In this document: piece after piece, positions 57,458-64,000 of the stretch
Numbering within the stretch: position 1 is the first letter of the stretch
Layout: each line of letters begins with the position of its first letter
Source of the DNA: Rubripirellula sp.
Lineage (GTDB): Bacteria > Planctomycetota > Planctomycetia > Pirellulales > Pirellulaceae
Reading direction: 5' to 3'
DNA: 64,000 nucleotides
Assembly: GCA_029245125.1 (NCBI GenBank)
Contig: JAQWPZ010000321.1
Span: forward strand, 1-64,000
Made by a program: the position numbers and the translations under genes
The notes under the pieces: generated by a model
Databases searched by the model: none
What the model saw: the letters and a program-made list of their open reading frames with translations, nothing else
Told to the model about the DNA's origin: nothing

Positions 57458-59335
57458 ATGGCAAGTTCCTGTCCAGCCGTCGGAATCGATCTCGGGACAA
57501 GTCATTCGACTGTTGCTTATCTCGACTTCAATCAAAGACCCGAAACTCTGCGCAGCGCTGAGGGCGGCTTGACCACGCCAAGCGCAGTCTTCCTTGACCG
57601 ATCGGGGCCACTTGTGGGCTCAGAAGCTCAAGAGGCCGGCCGCGACGATCCCGAGCGGATGGTGCAACTGGGCAGACGAGATATCGAAGCCAATCGCAAC
57701 CATCCACCACACCACAGCCAGCTCATTCCACCGGAAGTTTGCCAAGCGCTGGTACTACGCAAACTCAAAGCTGATGCCGAACCGATCCTCGGCAAGCTTG
57801 ACACTGCGGTCTTGACGGTTCCAGCGTCCTTCACAGAACCACGCCGCAGTGCGACCAAGTTAGCCGGTCGATTGGCTGGCCTTGAAACGGTCGAGCTTAT
57901 CAACGAACCCATGGCAGCGGCACTTTGCTACGGCTTTCACAAACATCTACGCTCCACCAACGAACGCGATCAACAAACAGAACGCGTGCTGATCTATGAC
58001 CTGGGTGGTGGCAAGTTCGACGCGTCGATAGTCGAGATTCGCGGTAACGAATACAGCACGATCGCAACAGGCGGCGACGCTCAACTCGGCGGCATCGACT
58101 GGGATAGCAGAATTGCCGACTATCTAGCCGAACAGTGGATTGCGAAATTTGGCACCGACCCGCGAACCGAACCTGTGCCCGCGGAAGCCCTATTCCGGAA
58201 AGCCACACAAGCGAAACACGCGCTGTCACAACGACACTCCGTTGAAATTCCGTTCACACTCCATGGCCAGCGAATCCAACCAGAACTAACGCGACTGCGA
58301 CTTCAGAAGATCACCAAAGACCTCGTGACGCGAACGATGACCATTGCCCAGGACATACTCGATGAGGCAATGGTTGAATGGAGTGACTTGAACCGGGTCA
58401 TTATGATTGGGGGCTCGACCCGAATGCCCATCATTGGAGAGCGTTTATCACAATGGTCAGGAATTGAATGCGACGACTCCTTGCCGCGTGATGAAGCCGT
58501 CGCACAGGGCGCCGCAATCTACGCCGCGATATGTTTCCAACCTGAAGGCAACGGCTTCTCCGAATATTCAGTCAAAGACGTCAATTCATTTGATCTCAGC
58601 GTCTTAGCCAAAAACACAAAATCGGGACACTCTCAACGGCAAGTCATCATCCCCCGAAGCACCACCTTGCCCGCCAGCCGATCTGTTCGATTTCGCACAG
58701 ACCAAGACCATCAGACGAACCTGAAAGTTGAAATCATTGAAGGCGGAAACGACCAAGGACAGAATGCGATCAGGATCGGCAAAGGAATTGTTGAAGACCT
58801 TCCCAAAGACATTCCTAAAGGAACAACCGTCGACCTCCGTTTCAACTACGCACGCGACGGCGGCTTAAATTTTTACGCAAAACTGCCAGGATTGAACCAG
58901 CCTGTCAAAACGAGACTGGTGCCTGCCAACGGCATGTCCGATGAAACCTTCAGACGATGGAAACTAAAAATCAATGCCGGAGAAATCCAACAACCTGACG
59001 GCACCAACATTGAATCTGCCACTCCAGATAAGCCTCCACACTCCATCGTAAAACCGGCCCCAATTCCGGCGAGCACGCCATCGGCGAACGCACCAAATCG
59101 CAAAGCAAGCAAGCCCAAATACCACCCAGAAACACCCGGCACAAAACCTCTGCCGGGGATTGAGCGAAAGTTGCAACGTGTTACCGCAAAACGCGAAATC
59201 GTGACCGACACGTCCAAACCAAAATCGATAAAAAAACTGGTTCGTCAATCTGACAAATCGAAGATCGCGAAGCCACCCGGCGATTGGACGAATCGCCGCG
59301 AACCATTTGGAAAAGGAGAACAAGATGGTGCCTGA
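57458..59335 (+). CDS. Hsp70-like ATPase with altered catalytic residues and disordered tail
   Basis: 625 residues, starting at ATG 57458 directly before A-V-G-I-D-L-G-T-S-H-S-T, the first phosphate motif; an in-frame GTG (57443) adds five residues. Other actin-fold landmarks are L-T-V-P-A-S-F-T-E-P-R-R at 119, L-I-N-E-P-M-A-A-A-L at 147, G-G-I-D-W-D-S-R and G-G-S-T-R-M-P. The second phosphate motif reads D-L-G-G-G-K186-F-D: Lys replaces the Thr equivalent to DnaK Thr199. Around residues 71-75 (L-G-R-R-D) Arg appears where DnaK has catalytic Lys70. A beta substrate-binding domain remains (about 400-520), but the helical lid is replaced by a Pro/Lys-rich tail. It overlaps the next gene by 11 bp. 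It is probably a dedicated binding protein rather than a general folding chaperone. Confidence 0.88.
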   Translation: MASSCPAVGIDLGTSHSTVAYLDFNQRPETLRSAEGGLTTPSAVFLDRSGPLVGSEAQEAGRDDPERMVQLGRRDIEANRNHPPHHSQLIPPEVCQALVLRKLKADAEPILGKLDTAVLTVPASFTEPRRSATKLAGRLAGLETVELINEPMAAALCYGFHKHLRSTNERDQQTERVLIYDLGGGKFDASIVEIRGNEYSTIATGGDAQLGGIDWDSRIADYLAEQWIAKFGTDPRTEPVPAEALFRKATQAKHALSQRHSVEIPFTLHGQRIQPELTRLRLQKITKDLVTRTMTIAQDILDEAMVEWSDLNRVIMIGGSTRMPIIGERLSQWSGIECDDSLPRDEAVAQGAAIYAAICFQPEGNGFSEYSVKDVNSFDLSVLAKNTKSGHSQRQVIIPRSTTLPASRSVRFRTDQDHQTNLKVEIIEGGNDQGQNAIRIGKGIVEDLPKDIPKGTTVDLRFNYARDGGLNFYAKLPGLNQPVKTRLVPANGMSDETFRRWKLKINAGEIQQPDGTNIESATPDKPPHSIVKPAPIPASTPSANAPNRKASKPKYHPETPGTKPLPGIERKLQRVTAKREIVTDTSKPKSIKKLVRQSDKSKIAKPPGDWTNRREPFGKGEQDGA

Positions 59336-60752
59336 AAAAATTACCGTTTCCAATGGACGTGAGGCTTATCGCATCGACCCCACCGACTTGAACGAGGCAA
59401 CGCAAGACGGTTTCTACCGACCGTTCGACCATGGGCAGACGCTCGTTGGCAGAGACGACCTCATTTTCGAGATACCGATCAAGGACCTACCCTCGGCCAA
59501 GCAAAACGGCTTGCAGGATTTACTATCGGCGGAACGCCAAGCATGGCATCGCACGCAGTCAAGTGGAGCATCCACCAAGCCAGTCCAAGCCCCGATCGTG
59601 AGCCCAGTCCAAGCCCCAACTCCGAACGCTGGCGATGCTCACCCACCCTCTTCCAAGATCCTGTTAGCCGAACTCAGCCAAGCCGAACTCGAAGAACAAG
59701 AACGCCTGGAACAAGCCGAACACGAACTAGAGGAGACGACGGGATGGCGATGGCTCGCCGTTTGGCTACGCCAGAAATTTGAAGAGCGGCGTGTCGTCTT
59801 CACGCGGCATGCCCGCGGCACCGCGATCAGTGCAGTTGTACATGTCGCCCTGATTTTGATCCTGGCTAGCCTTATCTTGCAAACCAATGACGAGCCCAAG
59901 GGACTGGTTCTTACCTCTGCGCCTACCTCCGACAGTGTCATCGAGGAGGTCATCATCGAGCCCACTCCGCTCGAAATTTCCGAACCGACTGAAAGCACAG
60001 AAGCAGAAGCTCCAGCCGAAGCAGAGGTGGTAAAAGAAGAGACGGCTGCCTTGCCAGACTTCACCGGCGCGATCAAGGGCGACGCAATTAAGCCACCGTC
60101 ACGACCAAACGCGTCCGGAGCAGGCCAAGCGCGTCCCATGAAGCGCGCCAGCTTTTTCGGAAAACGCGTCTCCGCAGTTGACTATGTCTTCGTCATCGAC
60201 AATTCAAACAGCATGAGTGGTGGCCGATTTGAAACTGCTTTGAATGAGCTCATGATTGCCGTCAGCCAGCTCACAGCCAGACAGCGATTCTACGTAATTT
60301 TTTACAGCGACACCGCCTACCCAATGCTCCACCCTAACCCAGCGCAAAAACTTGTCCAAGCAACGCCTAAGAACAAAGAACTTTTGAGGTATTGGTTGGA
60401 AACCGTTCAACTCTGCTTGCAAACGAACGGCAAAGAAGCAATCACTGCCGCGTTCGCCCTACAGCCTGACGTTATCTTTGTGCTTGGCGATGGTGCATTC
60501 ACCGATGGTGCGTCAAACTACTTTGCCGGAAGGCCACAAAAGAAGATTCCGCTGCACACCCTCGGCATGGAAGTAAAACCGAAAGATGCCGTTTTGTTTG
60601 AGAAATTAGCAAAGGCACACGGCGGCACGTACAAAGATGTCGGGGTCGCACCCGGCGCGAAAGAAATGTCCAAAAAAAACCCCCGCCCACGTAATTCAAT
60701 GAAGGGACCTGTCTGGGGTTTGAAACTAAAACCCAAACCCAAACTTAAATAG
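59325..60752 (+). CDS. Membrane-anchored VWA-domain protein, partner of the Hsp70-like gene
   Basis: 475 residues. The ATG at 59325 has a good ribosome site (AAGGAG, 6 nt away) and lies inside the end of the Hsp70-like gene. The N-terminal ~70 residues form a small domain I do not recognise (I-T-V-S-N-G-R-E-A-Y-R-I-D-P, V-G-R-D-D-L-I-F). An acidic coiled segment follows (AELEEQERLEQAEHELEE), then one membrane helix at about 167-186 (AISAVVHVALILILASLIL), an acidic Glu/Pro-rich spacer, and a von Willebrand A domain from about 285 with an intact metal site, D292-N-S294-N-S296, and V-L-G-D-G-A-F-T-D-G. The C-terminal tail is strongly basic. The VWA domain should be outside the cytoplasm and the N-terminal domain inside, where it could meet the Hsp70-like protein. 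Confidence 0.8.
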   Translation: MVPEKITVSNGREAYRIDPTDLNEATQDGFYRPFDHGQTLVGRDDLIFEIPIKDLPSAKQNGLQDLLSAERQAWHRTQSSGASTKPVQAPIVSPVQAPTPNAGDAHPPSSKILLAELSQAELEEQERLEQAEHELEETTGWRWLAVWLRQKFEERRVVFTRHARGTAISAVVHVALILILASLILQTNDEPKGLVLTSAPTSDSVIEEVIIEPTPLEISEPTESTEAEAPAEAEVVKEETAALPDFTGAIKGDAIKPPSRPNASGAGQARPMKRASFFGKRVSAVDYVFVIDNSNSMSGGRFETALNELMIAVSQLTARQRFYVIFYSDTAYPMLHPNPAQKLVQATPKNKELLRYWLETVQLCLQTNGKEAITAAFALQPDVIFVLGDGAFTDGASNYFAGRPQKKIPLHTLGMEVKPKDAVLFEKLAKAHGGTYKDVGVAPGAKEMSKKNPRPRNSMKGPVWGLKLKPKPKLK

Positions 60753-60784
60753 ACAACTCTGCTGCAGGCGAATTTGAAATTCAA

Positions 60785-63556
60785 ATGCTTGCTCGCCTTA
60801 TTCGCTCCGCGGCCATGCAACCAGAGGCCGCGACTTCTTTTGTTCTAAAAACGACACTGGATATCCATGGCATGACGCACATTGGCCAATGCCCTCGCTG
60901 CCATGTCTCTTACGAATTGAATGAGGATGACATCGGTCACCTCGTCACATGCGAATGCGGTGCACTCCTATTTTGTGGGCACATCACGTCGACAGCATTG
61001 ATCGATGTGGTATGCGAACTGTGTCATGAGGTCTACGAAATACCTGGCTCGGACGCTGGAGTCGCTGTCGAATGCGAATGCGGCAACTGCTTCACCGTCC
61101 CGACCATCCTGCTGCGACAACCGGTGCATTCCAACCAAGGAACAGCAACACCAAACGGCGGCCAGGCCCAAACAAACAAACCGACCACCAACCAAGCCCA
61201 AACAAAGCAACAACCACCCGCACAGACGCCACCCGCAACGAAGACAAAGACCAATGACAAGTTGCCACAACCGGCAGGTCCTCTGGCAATCGACACCTCC
61301 GAGCCAACCACCAACGCCGAAAAAAACCACTCCGAGCGCCTACCTGCCAAGAGTCGCAACAAAGATCCACTGTCGTTATTCGGTCTCGCAGCAGTCGCAA
61401 TCCTGCTGATTGTCGCCCTCGCAATGTTCGCTCGACAACACCTTTTTTCACCCACGTCAGACAAATCGAAAAATCTTACTACTGACCCCCAAACAAAGAC
61501 ACCATCATCTCCCACCACTGAAGCAACTTTGCCGGCTGCAATCACCAATGAGGATTTACAGGCCTTGAGTGGAGGCTCTACTTCCGAGATCGCGGTTCCA
61601 TTGATTGAAGTTTCACTCCCAGAAACTGCGCCGATCATTGAGGAATCAGTTCAGGCAAATAACGGATCTGGAAGCGATAGCCATGGAACCACGGAATCTG
61701 CGAACAACTTCCCAACACCGCCGGCTCCGCTGTATGCACTCCCCAAGCCACAGACACCACGACCACGGATTCCGATCTCGACAGACCCACAACCCTACAT
61801 GACGCTTCGCTCGGGCGTTGAAGATGCGTTTGACGCGTACGAGGAGACCATGGAACTCCTGACAATAGCGGAGGAAACCAAATCAGATACAGACCACGCT
61901 GCCTACAAGCAGTCGATGGGCCGCACACTCGCACTCCTTCACCACGTTCATAGCTTGGCAGCGCAGGCAAACGACACCGAACAGGTCAACAGCATGCGTT
62001 ACTTATTGGCTTACCTGTCTTATAGTGCCGGCCACCTGCCTGAAGCCATCGTCATGGGCCAAGCCGTTGCTCGCTGGGGTACCCTCGACGACCCAGCCAC
62101 CAAGGAAGCCGCAATGATTGCCTTAGCAGCTGCCCAAGAAGCAAGCGATACGCAGTGGGGTAGCAAAGATCAGGTAGGAGAATTGGCCATGATGCAATCC
62201 GTTGCTGAGGTCATTGCGGATCGCTGGCCAAAGGACGAACAGTTGGATTCGATCTGGATGAACCTTGGATACCTTTACGAGGCTTACAACCTGCCCAAAA
62301 GGGCAGTCGAAATCTACGGCCGGCTACCGGCAAAATCAAACCAATATGCTGATGCGCAAGTCGCATCCGGCATGGCCGTTTGGCGGATGGCCCGCCGTCA
62401 AGCAATCAACGAAGCGACATCGATCGAACGCACTTCACTACAGCAGGCTCAACAGATGCTGAAACGAGGACTGCGTACGGCCGAGAAATCTGAATCACCG
62501 CTTGATGAACGCGTCATCGGTGTGCGACTTGCGCTCGCTCAGATTGCATTATTAAAAAACCAGCCTCAGGACGCAAAACAGTTGCTTACCGTCAATGAAA
62601 AACCAATCATCGACCAGATTCGTTTAGACGACGCCCCAAAAAAGAAAGGGCACATAGTGGTCAGTGAATATACCACCAAACAACTTTTTGACGCGTTGTA
62701 TTACACGCACCTTCAACTCGGAGATTCTGCGGCCGCCAATCAGACACTCGAACAGCTTGTCGCGACGATCGATTCGGTTGAAATTGACTTAGAGGCAAGA
62801 TTAGTATCGACGGTAAAAAAGGCTGCTGATCGCCTGAAGGCAAAACCAGCCATCACAAGCCAAGACATTGACCAGTTTGCCGAACTCGCCCAACCGATCA
62901 TGGATGACGAGCAGCATTTCCCAACGGAAAACTTGCTCTGGCTCGGTGAAACCTGGGGACGAATTTCCGATCAAGCAAACGATACAACAACTAGCAAACG
63001 GTGTGCTGCGGAGGGAGCCACGATTTACAAACTCGCGATGTCTCGCACCGATTTCCCCCCGGCATCTATACAATCGGCGCAGCTTCGACGAATTGAACTC
63101 CTCCGCAAATCGGGGAATCTTGCTGAAGCCATTCAAACGATTGAAAAGGTATTGGGCAAAACCCCCAACATCTTCTCACTGCAAATTGCAGCCGCTCAAT
63201 CGCTGCAAGATCTTGGAGTCGCATCGGGCAAAGTGTCAGATGTACAGGCCGCGATCGACGGACCAACTGGATTTTCATCAATTTGGGGATGGGGAAAACT
63301 CGTCAGCACCCTCTACACCGCTCGCTGGTCGGCTTCGGGCACCGATACCCATGCAACCCAACTTTTCCTGGCACAGTTCAACTTGGCACAATGCCAGATG
63401 CTCGTAGCGAAGCAAACCAAGGACAGCGTTGCCCGTCGACTTCAACTCACCGAAATCGAACGATCACTGCAAAGAATTTTGGCGACAATGGACGACTCAA
63501 ATCCCTGGGAAGCAAAGTTCCAACAACTCTCTGCACTAGTGAAGAACCAGCGATGA
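60785..63556 (+). CDS. Double zinc-ribbon, membrane, TPR-rich protein
   Basis: Up to 923 residues. Near the N-terminus two zinc ribbons with identical spacing follow each other: C36-x2-C39-x16-C56-x-C58 and C77-x2-C80-x16-C97-x-C99. A long Gln/Thr/Pro-rich linker leads to a membrane helix at about 198-222 (LFGLAAVAILLIVALAMFA), a second low-complexity stretch, and from about 340 to the end a helical solenoid with TPR-like units (NLGYLYEAYNLPKRAVEIYGRL, LRKSGNLAEAIQTIEKVLGKTPN). The ATG at 60872, six codons before the first Cys, is a good alternative start. It lies 32 bp after the VWA gene on the same strand. The topology is the same as that of the VWA protein: a sensor-like cytoplasmic head and a large outer part. 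The function is unknown. Confidence 0.8.
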   Translation: MLARLIRSAAMQPEAATSFVLKTTLDIHGMTHIGQCPRCHVSYELNEDDIGHLVTCECGALLFCGHITSTALIDVVCELCHEVYEIPGSDAGVAVECECGNCFTVPTILLRQPVHSNQGTATPNGGQAQTNKPTTNQAQTKQQPPAQTPPATKTKTNDKLPQPAGPLAIDTSEPTTNAEKNHSERLPAKSRNKDPLSLFGLAAVAILLIVALAMFARQHLFSPTSDKSKNLTTDPQTKTPSSPTTEATLPAAITNEDLQALSGGSTSEIAVPLIEVSLPETAPIIEESVQANNGSGSDSHGTTESANNFPTPPAPLYALPKPQTPRPRIPISTDPQPYMTLRSGVEDAFDAYEETMELLTIAEETKSDTDHAAYKQSMGRTLALLHHVHSLAAQANDTEQVNSMRYLLAYLSYSAGHLPEAIVMGQAVARWGTLDDPATKEAAMIALAAAQEASDTQWGSKDQVGELAMMQSVAEVIADRWPKDEQLDSIWMNLGYLYEAYNLPKRAVEIYGRLPAKSNQYADAQVASGMAVWRMARRQAINEATSIERTSLQQAQQMLKRGLRTAEKSESPLDERVIGVRLALAQIALLKNQPQDAKQLLTVNEKPIIDQIRLDDAPKKKGHIVVSEYTTKQLFDALYYTHLQLGDSAAANQTLEQLVATIDSVEIDLEARLVSTVKKAADRLKAKPAITSQDIDQFAELAQPIMDDEQHFPTENLLWLGETWGRISDQANDTTTSKRCAAEGATIYKLAMSRTDFPPASIQSAQLRRIELLRKSGNLAEAIQTIEKVLGKTPNIFSLQIAAAQSLQDLGVASGKVSDVQAAIDGPTGFSSIWGWGKLVSTLYTARWSASGTDTHATQLFLAQFNLAQCQMLVAKQTKDSVARRLQLTEIERSLQRILATMDDSNPWEAKFQQLSALVKNQR

Positions 63557-63683
63557 ATCGTTTACGCCCACTCTTGGATCGACCTGCAAACACCCTACGG
63601 AGTTTGATTCCCAGCGAAGCAACCACTCCAACTGGCATTCATGACCTGCTCTTTGATCAGCAGATGGTATAAGCCGCCGCACT

Positions 63684-64000
63684 CTAACGGGTTGGCGACT
63701 TCACTTTTTCGGCACCAAATCGCTCAAACTCTTCGACAATCGCGTCAATGACCCACGGATCCTTCGCACTATCGCGATCGACCATCAAGATCGAAAAGTT
63801 ATTGGCCATCACCTCTTCGGGGTGAAAAATGACACGGCTGTTTCGGCCAATTTGGCGAAGATAATCTGGCGTATTCAATGGATGCATTACAGGCTTCCCA
63901 TCCTTCAACTTGGCAACGAACTGCTTGTCACCCGCTGACTCTACTTCCATCAACCGGACCTCCAAGTTCGAAAAGATCGTCATGCCGGCATTCTCGACAT
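63684..64000 (-). CDS. C-terminal part of an unidentified gene (runs off the right edge)
   Basis: On the minus strand an open frame runs from the window edge to a stop codon at 63684. There is an ATG at 63983, but the frame remains open beyond it (V-E-N-A-G before M), so this is more likely the tail of a longer protein. A visible motif is F-H-P-E-E-V-M-A-N-N-F followed by D-P-W-V-I-D-A-I-V-E-E-F. HPEE-x2-A-x-NF-like endings occur in some zinc peptidase-like proteins, where the Glu can be a metal ligand, but I cannot confirm that here. It converges with the zinc-ribbon/TPR gene. Confidence 0.55.
   Translation of the reverse strand, partial: VENAGMTIFSNLEVRLMEVESAGDKQFVAKLKDGKPVMHPLNTPDYLRQIGRNSRVIFHPEEVMANNFSILMVDRDSAKDPWVIDAIVEEFERFGAEKVKSPTR

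Overview
The window reads as chromosomal DNA from a marine-type planctomycete, most likely a Rhodopirellula/Pirellulaceae relative. The evidence is the set of protein families rather than any marker gene: five sulfatases, DUF1592/DUF1552 and DUF1549-DUF1553/DUF1501 pairs, 'Pirellula/Verrucomicrobium-type' c-type heme domains, an ECF sigma factor of the Rhodopirellula/Verrucomicrobium kind with a FecR-like partner, DUF1080, and a repeat-rich secreted protein. No rRNA, tRNA, CRISPR array, transposase, integrase or phage gene was recognised.

Layout. 1-8.5 kb: a sulfatase cut by the left edge (minus), then on the plus strand a DUF1080 protein, a sulfatase, a squalene-cyclase-fold protein with a heme motif, an O-methyltransferase and a sialate-O-acetylesterase-like enzyme. 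9.1-20.4 kb (plus): a giant heme/LamG/propeller protein, a sulfatase with an unusual active-site motif, a DUF1592-family cytochrome, its DUF1552 partner and an overlapping sulfatase. 20.7-36.3 kb (minus, read right to left): ECF sigma factor, FecR-like protein, acyltransferase with an ankyrin insert, PQQ-type propeller, an unrecognised hairpin-repeat protein, DUF1549/1553 cytochrome, DUF1501 protein, LamG-sialidase-like protein and a sugar-dehydrogenase/PKD/cytochrome/CBM protein. 37-45 kb (plus): a 1319-residue SGNH-like/propeller/discoidin-like/diheme protein ending in a clear intrinsic terminator, a sulfatase and an M61-type peptidase. 45.3-51.6 kb (minus): a tightly overlapping MoxR-DUF58-DUF4381-VWA-VWA-TPR-BatD operon. 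52-56.9 kb (plus): a SnoaL/DUF4440-like secreted protein overlapping a low-complexity surface protein, then a SLC1-type symporter fused to a solute-binding domain. 57.4-63.6 kb (plus): an Hsp70-like protein, a membrane VWA protein and a zinc-ribbon/TPR membrane protein. The right edge holds the C-terminal end of an unidentified minus-strand gene.

How the genes fit together. Most of the window looks like an extracytoplasmic apparatus for attacking sulfated and acylated polysaccharides: sulfatases, esterases, carbohydrate-binding and sialidase-like proteins, together with secreted multiheme proteins that could carry electrons from sugar oxidation. Part of it is probably under ECF sigma/FecR control. 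No formylglycine-generating enzyme is present, so the sulfatases would have to be matured by an enzyme encoded elsewhere.

The least conventional parts are (i) the Hsp70-like/VWA/zinc-ribbon-TPR trio, whose Hsp70 has altered ATPase residues and no helical lid; (ii) a short helix-turn-helix hairpin shared by three proteins of the ECF/FecR cluster; (iii) two membrane fusions, acyltransferase-ankyrin and symporter-binding protein; and (iv) many short tandem duplications of 15, 18 or 21 bp, both between and inside genes. All functional statements come from reading motifs by eye; no database search was run.
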